This document shows, piece after piece, positions 36,611 to 44,641 of a stretch of 64,000 nucleotides of DNA (position 1 is the first letter of the stretch; each line of letters begins with the position of its first letter). Below the pieces are notes generated by a model. The model was not told the origin of the DNA. It made no database searches and saw only the letters and a list, made by a program, of their open reading frames with translations. Made by a program: the position numbers and the translations under genes. Origin of the DNA: Planctomycetaceae bacterium (lineage in GTDB: Bacteria; Planctomycetota; Planctomycetia; Pirellulales; Pirellulaceae); contig JACKHN010000006.1 of NCBI GenBank assembly GCA_020638975.1, positions 1 through 64,000 on the forward strand, read 5' to 3'.

Positions 36611-36871
36611 TCAGCCGCCGGCGACAGGTGCAATCAAGATCAATTCATCGCGATCTCGCAGCGGTCGATTCGTGTAGCTGGAGAGCGTGCCGATGTGCTC
36701 GCCCGACACGGCCACCAAGCAGCTTGCCGGCAGTTGCTGTTCGTCACTCAAGTCCTTGGTCAGCATCCGCAAGGCGTCCGCCACCGAACTGTTTTCGTCG
36801 AGTGTTATCTCAGCGGGAAGCAAGGTTGAAGTTTGATAGCTGCGACCGGTATATGATATCTGGATTTTCAT
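36611..36871 (-). CDS. MoaD/ThiS-type sulfur carrier protein
   Basis: 86 residues with a ubiquitin-like fold pattern: MKIQISYTGRSYQT, then TLDENSSVADALRMLTKDL, and DRDELILIAPVAGG ending in the obligatory Gly-Gly that is adenylated and thiocarboxylated. The fragment LILIAPVAGG is typical of MoaD, so a role in molybdopterin synthesis is likely, but no MoaE or other molybdenum gene lies nearby. The start at 36871 is internal to a longer frame and lies 14 bp after the stop of the ThiF-like gene, its probable activating enzyme. Confidence 0.9.
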   Translation of the reverse strand: MKIQISYTGRSYQTSTLLPAEITLDENSSVADALRMLTKDLSDEQQLPASCLVAVSGEHIGTLSSYTNRPLRDRDELILIAPVAGG

Positions 36872-36885
36872 AGCACTTGCGGATT

Positions 36886-37632
36886 TCAAAGCGATGAGCA
36901 ACACGCGCATCCGTCGCGGCGTTGCAATTGGACGATCGTGACGTTGCCACGATAGCCATCGTAAGTCAACATCTTACCCCACATCGGCTCGCCGGTGCCG
37001 GACAGGATTTTGATGGCTTCCAAAGCAGCCAACGATCCCGTTGCGGCGGAGATGGCGCCCACAACCGGGAACAACTCTTCAAACGGTGGTGGTTCGGGAT
37101 AGAGGCATTCCAAGCAAGCAGTCTGGCCCGGTTTGACAACGATCAACGTCCCGGTCATGCCCCACTGAGCTGCATCGATAAAAGGAATACCGGCCTGCAC
37201 GGCCGCGAGATTCAGGCGGAGCCGCTCTTCAAAAGTGGGTGGACAGGAAAGGATGATATCGCAGCGGGCAGCGAGTTCGGCGGCTTCCGCATCATTGGGC
37301 TCGTGGCCAATCGCCTCGACCTCGACGAATTGATTCATCGATCTCAGGTACTCACCAAAATCACCCGCTCGCGGCTTGCCCAGCACACTTTCGGAGCCCA
37401 GCACTTGTCGATTCAAATCTGGCGAAATCATGTCCCCGCCATGAGCGATGATCACGTGACCAACGCCTCCCATCGTCAACATCAACGACGCAGGACCGCC
37501 CATTCCGCCAACACGTGTAATCAGCGCTGTCGAAGCCTTTAACCTCTGCTGGCCTTCGATCGAAAGAACGCCCGGCCCGATTTGTCGGTCGTAGCGTTCG
37601 AGTTCTGCTGCGGAAAGTTCGGGAAGCGAAAT
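36886..37632 (-). CDS. ThiF/MoeB family adenylyltransferase, apparent AUU start
   Basis: 248 residues. It would adenylate the C-terminal glycine of the adjacent MoaD-like protein. From the N-terminus: LSAAELERYDRQIGPGVLSI (the MoeB/ThiF family opening), the nucleotide loop RVGGMGGPA, the substrate motif DLNRQVL, and zinc ligands CLEC and CACC. The only ATG, GTG or TTG in the early frame is an ATG at 37503, which would delete the first 43 residues and cut through the nucleotide loop. An ATT at 37632 lies 8 bases after AGGAGG (37641-37646), and an in-frame stop is just upstream, so translation very probably starts at AUU. It begins 28 bp after the vWA gene. Confidence 0.88.
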   Translation of the reverse strand: MSLPELSAAELERYDRQIGPGVLSIEGQQRLKASTALITRVGGMGGPASLMLTMGGVGHVIIAHGGDMISPDLNRQVLGSESVLGKPRAGDFGEYLRSMNQFVEVEAIGHEPNDAEAAELAARCDIILSCPPTFEERLRLNLAAVQAGIPFIDAAQWGMTGTLIVVKPGQTACLECLYPEPPPFEELFPVVGAISAATGSLAALEAIKILSGTGEPMWGKMLTYDGYRGNVTIVQLQRRDGCACCSSL

Positions 37633-37660
37633 GCCTCGGCCCTCCTATCGAATCTGCTGG

Positions 37661-38686
37661 TTATTTGCGGCGTTGGTTAACATCGACGTAACCGTACTCG
37701 CCGCCTGTAGCCGTTGCAAGCCGGGCCAGGAAGTTGTTGGAATCACGCAACGGTCCCGTGCCAAACTGAATGCAATGGATCGACGTGCGCGGCGACGCGA
37801 GCTTTGCGAGGGCGTGAATTTGTTGATCTTTGAGCGTCGGTTCGCCACCGTCGGTGAGCAGAAAGATCACGTCCGGTTCCAGTGACAACGCAGACATCAA
37901 CGCGCGTTCGTGCTCGGTTGCACCGAAGGCGGCTTTCGAGCCGAGGAAGCCAGGGACTAAAGCTTTGTTCGCGTCGGTCGCCGGGAGCAACTCACGGCGT
38001 TCCAAATACACGCTCTTGTCGTGATAGACCACGACTTGAAAACGATGCTCAGGAGCAAGACCTTTCAATACTCGAACGAGTTCGTTCTCGGCGTCCTGCA
38101 AAACACCGAGGCCACCGCCGCCCATACTTTGCGACCGATCGATCAGGAACACAAACGAGCCGCCTGTCGCTTCCTTGCTGCCGAATACGCCGATCTTCGT
38201 CGTCGGACCTCGCGCACTCGCCGCCCGCATCCTGGCCTGTTCGTCAGCGATAATCGCCGACTCGTCGATGCCCGGCAATTTTGGTCGCGAATTGCTCACC
38301 GTCAGACTTGGCGTATCAACTGAAGTGACGCCCATGAGCGGAAGATCGGATGTCTTCGGCAACGCAAACTCAGACAAGACGAGTGACTCTGGCAGAGTGG
38401 CTTGAACACTAGGTTGCGATGAGCGAGCGTCGTCGCTTGAGTCCGCTTGCGTGTCGCGATCCATCGCGTCCTCCGAGGTTTCGTCGAAGTACTCATGTTC
38501 GAGGTCGGATGAAGGACGTGCGAGTATGATGCCAACCGGGCGAACCGTTTCTTCCGTCAGCGATGACCCGCCTGTGCCGACAGCAAGAAACGAGATACTG
38601 ATCAGCAGCACGACGTGAACGCCAATGGAAAGTAACCACGCGGGGACGAGCTTACGCCGGCTCTCGATTTGAAACTCGTCAATCAT
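37661..38686 (-). CDS. Membrane-anchored vWA domain protein
   Basis: 341 residues from the ATG at 38686. A short cytoplasmic N-terminus is followed by one membrane helix (PAWLLSIGVHVVLLISISFL), a TonB-like arrangement. A spacer rich in Asp/Ser (about residues 55-150) leads to a C-terminal vWA domain with the MIDAS motif LIDRSQSMGGG, and FLLTDGGEPTL. It would bind a protein partner through a metal ion on the periplasmic side. It sits in a minus-strand run between the DJ-1 and ThiF-like genes with gaps of 11 and 28 bp. Confidence 0.85.
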   Translation of the reverse strand: MIDEFQIESRRKLVPAWLLSIGVHVVLLISISFLAVGTGGSSLTEETVRPVGIILARPSSDLEHEYFDETSEDAMDRDTQADSSDDARSSQPSVQATLPESLVLSEFALPKTSDLPLMGVTSVDTPSLTVSNSRPKLPGIDESAIIADEQARMRAASARGPTTKIGVFGSKEATGGSFVFLIDRSQSMGGGGLGVLQDAENELVRVLKGLAPEHRFQVVVYHDKSVYLERRELLPATDANKALVPGFLGSKAAFGATEHERALMSALSLEPDVIFLLTDGGEPTLKDQQIHALAKLASPRTSIHCIQFGTGPLRDSNNFLARLATATGGEYGYVDVNQRRK

Positions 38687-38697
38687 GTAGCTTGAAT

Positions 38698-39285
38698 TCA
38701 GACGCAGACCGGGGTGCCTAGTACTTGCAGGAAGCTGCGAACCCAAGCGGGGTGGGCCGGCCAGGCGGGTGCGGTCACTAGATTTCCATCAATGTGTGCG
38801 TTGTCAAAGCCCTCGCTGGCAGGCACGAAACTGCCGCCGGCACTCGTAACGTCATAACTGACTGCCGGATAAGCGCTGCATGCTTTTCCGGTCAGAACAC
38901 CCGCTGCTGCAAGCAACTGCGGGCCATGACAGATGGCTGCAATCGGCTTGTTCGTCGAGGCAAAGTGTTTCACGATCTCGATGACTCGCGCGTCGAGCCG
39001 CAAGTACTCCGGCGCGCGACCGCCAGGGATCACCAACCCGTCATACGATGTCTCGTCAATCTCGCTGAAGGTTGCGTTGAGCCTGAAGTTGTGACCACGC
39101 TTCTCGCTGTAGGTCTGATCGCCCTCGAAGTCGTGAATCGCGGTAGCAACCGTCTCGCCCGCTTGCTTGCCGGGACACACAGCATGAACTTCGTGTCCGA
39201 CCATCAACAACATCTGAAACGGAACCATGACTTCATAATCTTCGACATAGTCTCCGACCAACATCAGCAGCTTCTTGCTCGACAT
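38698..39285 (-). CDS. DJ-1/PfpI family protein
   Basis: 195 residues from the ATG at 39285, which has an AAAGGT site upstream. The class I glutamine-amidotransferase-like fold is shown by KLLMLVGDYVEDYEVMVPFQ with the conserved early Glu, GLVIPGGRAPEYLR, and the nucleophile elbow AAICHGPQLL with the catalytic Cys. Members are chaperones, glyoxalase-like deglycases or proteases of debated function. The gene starts 31 bp after the ICMT-like gene and ends 11 bp before the vWA gene. Confidence 0.93.
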   Translation of the reverse strand: MSSKKLLMLVGDYVEDYEVMVPFQMLLMVGHEVHAVCPGKQAGETVATAIHDFEGDQTYSEKRGHNFRLNATFSEIDETSYDGLVIPGGRAPEYLRLDARVIEIVKHFASTNKPIAAICHGPQLLAAAGVLTGKACSAYPAVSYDVTSAGGSFVPASEGFDNAHIDGNLVTAPAWPAHPAWVRSFLQVLGTPVCV

Positions 39286-39316
39286 GAATGAATTACCTTT
39301 CGTTAGGGTAGTAGTG

Positions 39317-40339
39317 TCAATCGGATTCGCGCGGCCCCTTACGCGTGGGAAGGTCACCCAAAGGCAATTGATACACCGTTGTATCGCGGACCAACCACGG
39401 TTCGATCAAGTCCATCATCAGAAAAAATCCTGCAGCCAACGTGCCGATGCAATATCCCAACAAACCGCCAAATGCTACGAGCGTGATCACAAACACGATC
39501 TCGAAGGTCATCGGCATCGGAGGAGTTCTCAACGTCATGTAAACCCAAAATGGGAGCAGGACCGCGCCCGTCACCGCGGAACCGCCTCGCGGCGAGGAGC
39601 CGACAAGAATCTGGACCAGGCAAATCGCCACGATCTCCGACCCGACAAACAAATAGACAACCGGTGGTGCCTCAACCGCTCGAAGTGCACCGAAAATAAA
39701 TGCCAGCACGGTTAGCAAGCCCATGATTGCCGTCAAGCCGAACCGCGAGGGCACTTGATACTGCGACTTTTTCACCGGTGCAGCACTGGGCAGGAACCAA
39801 CCTGTCCGTGCGGCGTACTCGTCATAGGTTGGACCAAGAAACGCCCTTCGAAAGCGTTCCATTTCGTACGGGATGACCAACCGATGGATCGAGAGCAGGA
39901 CAAGCGTAAGTGCGATCAACAACCAATTCGCGCACAACAAAGTTACCGCGACCATGAACACTCCGATCGCGGCGTCAAGCGGATAACGGCACCAAGCGTA
40001 AAGCCCTCCCGCGTCAATAGAGCCATCCTCAGCGGCTCTCAGATGGGAACGCATTGCCCAAATCATTAGCAGAATCCCAATAGCCGCCGGCACGGTTGTG
40101 GTCCATCGAACCTGCGGGAACATGAAAAAGTTCCAATGCAGCAGCACTTCGGGCCAACGCACATAGACAATGATCGCTGCTCCCCAGACAGCACACAGGA
40201 CTATCCGCGACACCGATGATCGAACCGAGACGTCACTTGCCGGTCGTGCAAACGTGAATCGCATGTAGAAGATCAGCCCAACGCTTAACGCGAGCAAGTA
40301 ACCTGCGGTCGTCCGAACTTCCTGCGGGGCATCAAACAT
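39317..40339 (-). CDS. Integral membrane protein, isoprenylcysteine methyltransferase-like
   Basis: 340 residues. At least seven hydrophobic segments are visible, beginning with TTAGYLLALSVGLIFYMRF. The region AGGLYAWCRYPLDAAIGVFM and EMERFRRAFLGPTYDEYAAR matches the SAM-dependent ICMT/NnrU fold (variant of the RHP and EE-x-Y-Y elements), so it may methylate a membrane lipid or protein. I placed the start at 40339: upstream codons of the longer frame overlap the divergent RNase H-like gene and look non-coding. There is no clear ribosome binding site. Other C-terminal helices have no assigned role. Confidence 0.7.
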   Translation of the reverse strand: MFDAPQEVRTTAGYLLALSVGLIFYMRFTFARPASDVSVRSSVSRIVLCAVWGAAIIVYVRWPEVLLHWNFFMFPQVRWTTTVPAAIGILLMIWAMRSHLRAAEDGSIDAGGLYAWCRYPLDAAIGVFMVAVTLLCANWLLIALTLVLLSIHRLVIPYEMERFRRAFLGPTYDEYAARTGWFLPSAAPVKKSQYQVPSRFGLTAIMGLLTVLAFIFGALRAVEAPPVVYLFVGSEIVAICLVQILVGSSPRGGSAVTGAVLLPFWVYMTLRTPPMPMTFEIVFVITLVAFGGLLGYCIGTLAAGFFLMMDLIEPWLVRDTTVYQLPLGDLPTRKGPRESD

Positions 40340-40520
40340 GGGATCGCGCAATAGCAGAAAAGATAAACTGGAGAGTTTACGTCGCAGTTTCCGATAACGA
40401 AATCGTTCACGGACGGCTGCACCATAAAATTGAGGTGCTGACGAGTTGCGTCGTAAGGATGCGCGCGATTTTATTCGTTCCAACGGCTACTTACCACCCA
40501 AACCCGCGGATTCCGTGACG

Positions 40521-41120
40521 ATGTCAGTACGTGCCCCCCACTTTTTGCTGTTTTCCGAAGCTCGCAGGCCCCCGGCGAAAGCTGCCGCTCCGTCCGAGGA
40601 AAGCGGATTGTGGCATTTCGTGTTGGAGTCGGTGGACGGTGATATGAAGCTCGAAGCGACCGACGAGGAACCTGAGGTTGATCCAGAACGACTTGAGCTG
40701 CTGGCGGTTGTCCGCGGCCTCGAGGCGCTAGACCAGCCGTCGCAGGTCACACTTGTAACACGAAGTCGTAGCGTCACGCGGGGCTTAAGGTTCGGGATCG
40801 ATCGCTGGCGGGAAAACGGTTGGCAGTGGGAATGCTTTGGAAAAATGGCGCCGATCAAGGACTTTGATCTCTGGCAGCGAGTCGACCAAGCATTGCAGTT
40901 CCACAAGGTCCGCTGTCGTACTTGGCGGTTTGATCCGCCTGAAGAGACGGCATTACAGCCCAAAATGTTAGCACGCCGAGGTGGCGATCGCCCGCAGCAG
41001 CGAGCGCGTCGCACCAGTCGCCTGAAGGCGATCGCGAGTCGGATTACGGCCTGTTTTCAAGGGTTTAGCCCGTCAGCAAGGCAATCATTGGCCAATGGGG
41101 AGCAAGTCGCAAGGCACTAA
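40521..41120 (+). CDS. RNase H-like protein lacking the catalytic aspartates
   Basis: 199 residues. The middle aligns by eye with E. coli RNase HI: PERLELLAVVRGLEAL (second catalytic Glu kept, residue 59), then VTLVTRSRSVTRGLRF where the third catalytic Asp is Arg (residue 81), and DLWQRVDQALQFHKVRCRTW. The first catalytic Asp motif (DGS) is absent, replaced by HFLLFSEARRPP, and the last Asp region is gone too, so nuclease activity is unlikely. A very basic tail follows. The ATG at 40521 is used; a TTG at 40446 with a GAGGTG site 7 bases upstream is a real alternative that adds 25 residues. Confidence 0.75.
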   Translation: MSVRAPHFLLFSEARRPPAKAAAPSEESGLWHFVLESVDGDMKLEATDEEPEVDPERLELLAVVRGLEALDQPSQVTLVTRSRSVTRGLRFGIDRWRENGWQWECFGKMAPIKDFDLWQRVDQALQFHKVRCRTWRFDPPEETALQPKMLARRGGDRPQQRARRTSRLKAIASRITACFQGFSPSARQSLANGEQVARH

Positions 41121-41280
41121 CGGCATCGCGGTTGCAGGCAAGACGAATTCCATTCAACCCCAACATTGCTCGCGTCGAAGCCCTTTTTGGCCCATTGTCG
41201 ATACGGAAATCGAACATTAGAAAGTGCAGAGCGATCCGCATTTGACGCACCAGGATGAATCGAGTTTTCAGGAGGAGAAC

Positions 41281-43509
41281 GTGCGGACGACCGTTTCTTT
41301 GGATAGTATCAGTGCGTTGGTCGAGGGTCGCCACGCGAACCCATTTGACGTCCTCGGACCACACGAGGTCGAATCCTGTGGACGTACCGCACGGACGGTG
41401 CGGGCCTATCTGCCGAATTCGGAGCAAGTGTGGCTGCTCGACCAGGCTCAGAATACTTTGCGGCCTATGCGTCGCATTCATCCGGCGGGCTTGTATGAAG
41501 CGATGGAGCCCGTCGCCGATCAACTACCCAATCAACCCTATCAATTTCGCGTGACCCAACGCAACGGTCAGACAATTACTATGCATGATCCCTACGCCTT
41601 CGAACCGTTTCTAACCGATTACGATTTGTACTTGCTGGGTGAAGGTACCCACTCACGCGCTTACGATAAGCTCGGTGCAAAGCTGCGCGACGTCGAGGGC
41701 GTGACGGGCGTGAACTTCGCCGTCTGGGCTCCAAATGCCACGAGCGTCCAAGTAGTCGGCGACTTCAACTACTGGGACGGTCGCAGTCATAGTATGCGGA
41801 AGCACATTCCCAGCGGCATTTGGGAATTGTTTATTCCCGGGCTGAAGACTGGCGAAAAGTATAAGTTCCGTGTCAAGACGTCGGATGGAGGTTCGATCGA
41901 CAAGAGCGACCCTTATGGCGTGGCCGCCGAGTTGCCTCCTTGTACAGCATCGATCGTCGCGGATCTCGATGTCCACCAGTGGCGCGACAGCAAGTGGATG
42001 GAGCAACGACGCCAACTGAATCCGCTGGAACAGCCGATGTCGATCTATGAAGTGCATCTGGGCAGTTGGCGTCGCGGGAAGGATCGCCTACATGGCTGGT
42101 TAAACTATCGCGAACTGGCACATCAGTTAGTCGAGTACTGTCAAGAGATGGGATATACGCATCTCGAACTGATGCCGGTTAGCGAGCATCCCTATACGGG
42201 AAGTTGGGGATATCAGACCGTTGGCTACTTTTCGGTAACGAGTCGTTACGGCAGCCCCGAAGACTTCATGTACTTCGTAGATCATTGTCATCAAAACGGC
42301 ATCGGCGTGATCATCGATTGGGTTCCCGCGCACTTTCCGAAGGATGATCATGGGCTGCGACGATTTGACGGGACGGCGCTTTACGAGCATGCGGACCCGC
42401 GGCAAGGCGAACATCCGGACTGGGGCACGCTAATCTTCAACTATGGCCGCACCGAGATCCGTAACTTCCTCATCGCGAATGCTTTGTTCTGGCTCGACAA
42501 GTATCACATCGATGGTTTGCGAGTCGATGCCGTTGCTTCGATGTTGTACCTCGATTACAGCCGCGAAGACGGTGGCTGGGTGCCCAACGAGTACGGCGGG
42601 CGCGAAAACATTCCGGCGATTTCGCTGTTGCAAGAGTTCAATCGCCAAGCCCACGCGGAGTTCCCCGGTGCCATGACGATCGCCGAAGAGTCGACGGCGT
42701 GGGGAGGCGTCTCGCGGCCAACGGATACGGGCGGCCTGGGCTTCACGTTTAAGTGGAACATGGGCTGGATGAACGACACCATCCGCTACATGCGACACGA
42801 ACCCGTACATCGCCAGTTCCATCATGGCGAGCTCACGTTCAGCCTGATTTACGCGTTCACCGAGAACTTCGTCTTGCCGCTGTCCCATGATGAGGTTGTT
42901 CACGGCAAGCGGTCATTGCTTGACCAAATGCCGGGCGACTTGTGGCAGAAGTTCGGAAATCTCCGCTTGCTGTACAGCTATATGTGGACGCATCCCGGAA
43001 AGAAGTTGCTGTTCATGGGCGGCGACATCGGCCAGTGGACGGAGTGGAACCACGAAACCGAGTTGCAATGGGACTTGTTGCAGTGGGACACGCACAGCGG
43101 AATCAAACGCTTGATCGCTGATCTTAACGCCATGTATCGGCGCGAGCCTTCGCTCTACGAAGTCGACTTCGAGGACAAAGGCTTCGAATGGATTGACTGT
43201 ATGAACAGCGGCGATAGTGTGCTTTGTTATATTCGCAAGGCAAAGAACGCCGACGATTTTGTGGTCGTGTGCTGCAACATGACGCCTGTCGTGCGAGCAG
43301 GATATCGTGTCGGCGTGCCGCGTGGCGGCTGGTACGACGAGATCTTTAACAGCGACTCGAAGCACTACGGCGGCAGCAACGTCGGCAACTTTCCTGGCAT
43401 GAACGCCAAGAAACACAAGGCGCAAGGCCGCTCGCAGTCCCTGGAAATCACGCTGCCACCATTGGGCGTGGTTGTCTTCAAACCCGGCAACGCTCAATCA
43501 GCGTTGTAG
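41281..43509 (+). CDS. glgB: 1,4-alpha-glucan branching enzyme
   Basis: 742 residues from a GTG at 41281, chosen because an AGGAGG site lies 5 bases before it; an earlier GTG at 41224 has none. GlgB makes the alpha-1,6 branches of glycogen. The order is an N-terminal carbohydrate-binding module (NPFDVLGPHEV), a second one (GVNFAVWAPNATSVQVVGDF), then the GH13 barrel with DGLRVDAVASMLYLDYSRE (nucleophile Asp near residue 416), TIAEESTAWGGVS (acid Glu) and LSHDEVVHGKRSLL. The C-terminal beta domain ends in the LPPLGVVVFK pattern. No other glycogen gene is close by. Confidence 0.98.
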   Translation: MRTTVSLDSISALVEGRHANPFDVLGPHEVESCGRTARTVRAYLPNSEQVWLLDQAQNTLRPMRRIHPAGLYEAMEPVADQLPNQPYQFRVTQRNGQTITMHDPYAFEPFLTDYDLYLLGEGTHSRAYDKLGAKLRDVEGVTGVNFAVWAPNATSVQVVGDFNYWDGRSHSMRKHIPSGIWELFIPGLKTGEKYKFRVKTSDGGSIDKSDPYGVAAELPPCTASIVADLDVHQWRDSKWMEQRRQLNPLEQPMSIYEVHLGSWRRGKDRLHGWLNYRELAHQLVEYCQEMGYTHLELMPVSEHPYTGSWGYQTVGYFSVTSRYGSPEDFMYFVDHCHQNGIGVIIDWVPAHFPKDDHGLRRFDGTALYEHADPRQGEHPDWGTLIFNYGRTEIRNFLIANALFWLDKYHIDGLRVDAVASMLYLDYSREDGGWVPNEYGGRENIPAISLLQEFNRQAHAEFPGAMTIAEESTAWGGVSRPTDTGGLGFTFKWNMGWMNDTIRYMRHEPVHRQFHHGELTFSLIYAFTENFVLPLSHDEVVHGKRSLLDQMPGDLWQKFGNLRLLYSYMWTHPGKKLLFMGGDIGQWTEWNHETELQWDLLQWDTHSGIKRLIADLNAMYRREPSLYEVDFEDKGFEWIDCMNSGDSVLCYIRKAKNADDFVVVCCNMTPVVRAGYRVGVPRGGWYDEIFNSDSKHYGGSNVGNFPGMNAKKHKAQGRSQSLEITLPPLGVVVFKPGNAQSAL

Positions 43510-43689
43510 AACGGATTCTTCATCCGCGTGGAACCTCGCCTCTCGTCGAGCCATAAGGTGCTTTGCAATTAAAGCTCCTTTTATGACGAGCGACCACCAT
43601 CGCTGAGTGACGGGAGTCGGTCATGATTTCAAGACCACTCAGGTGCGTGTTTTGTGTCTTCGGCTGCTCAGATCGAGATTGGCGCCGAA

Positions 43690-44079
43690 CTATTTCCTTT
43701 TAGAAGCTTTGCTCGCGGCCTTCTCGCGGTTCTCCTTCACCCTGAACATCACGATCTTCTTTATCAAACTGTACGGAATCGGCGCGTCCAGCGGAAACTG
43801 AACGGAGCCCTTCGCGCTTTTGTACGCAGACAAGGCGTCCTTGAATTGCTCGATCCCGGACGGAGTTGGGTAAAAGCCGATGTGCTTCGTAAAGGCTGCA
43901 AAATGAACCAGATTGCCGTTCAATACAAAGGTCGGAATCTGGTATTTGGTTGCCTCTTCCGCGTCAGGTGCCGCCTCGTTAATGATCTTGCGTATCTTTC
44001 GGAGAATGTCCTGTACGTCGTTGGGGAAGCTGTCGATGTAAGCGTCAATCGTATTTGGCGACGCCGCGCTTGCATTCAT
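43690..44079 (-). CDS. DUF1801 (YdhG-like) domain protein
   Basis: 129 residues from the ATG at 44079, with a GAGGT site about 9 bases upstream. The DUF1801 features are TIDAYIDSFPNDVQDILRKI, then EEATKYQIPTFVLNGNLVHF and HIGFYPTPSGIEQFKDAL, ending in a Lys-rich tail. The family is related to frataxin-like iron chaperones in some reports but has no firm function. No membrane segment. It is isolated between glgB (convergent) and a repeat region. Confidence 0.88.
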   Translation of the reverse strand: MNASAASPNTIDAYIDSFPNDVQDILRKIRKIINEAAPDAEEATKYQIPTFVLNGNLVHFAAFTKHIGFYPTPSGIEQFKDALSAYKSAKGSVQFPLDAPIPYSLIKKIVMFRVKENREKAASKASKRK

Positions 44080-44404
44080 TTTCGATGACCTCTTCGTGGA
44101 GGTTGAACATTGCTGCTTCGTGGGTGAAGTCGGGGGCGACAGTCTACTGCGGAACGCAAGTACCCAGCAAGCTGATCTGGAAACGAGAGACGTCCTCTCG
44201 AAACTCTCCGACTTCGAAGGTGCTAACCGATTGTTCCGGCAATTAACAGTTGCCTTAACGCAGTCAGCGCGTACCACGCGATTTACATCACGGCCCTTCA
44301 CGGTGGAAAGAACAAAGATAATCGCGTTCGCAACGCAACGATTGCGCGTTTGCGTCGCGCGGCGACACATCCCCGTTGACGAGATGCGTACCCGCGCGTG
44401 ATCT

Positions 44405-44545
44405 CAGGGCTTTCGTTTCGTTCAATCTGCAACATTTGTACGACGGCTCTCCCTCACCGAAGCCGTCGAGCAACGAATCGCGGAGTTCGACGGCTTCGGG
44501 GAGCCGTCGTACAAATCCCTTCGACTTGAAAAACGGAAAAGCCCT
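44405..44545. mobile_element. MITE-like palindromic element, second family, copy 2
   Basis: 141 bp from CAGGGCTTTCG to AAAAGCCCT, with the central palindrome around CGAAGCCGTCGA / TCGACGGCTTCG. An 11-bp perfect direct repeat (GCGCGTGATCT) flanks it at 44394-44404 and 44546-44556. It sits in the 562-bp gap 44080-44641 upstream of the second oxidoreductase; the rest of that gap shows no gene. Confidence 0.9.
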
Positions 44546-44641
44546 GCGCGTGATCTGCTACGTCGACGCACCTACCGCGGTTCTTGTTATAATGTGAACC
44601 CGCCCTCGTTACCTCACCCTAAGTTTCGCCCGAGAAGAACT

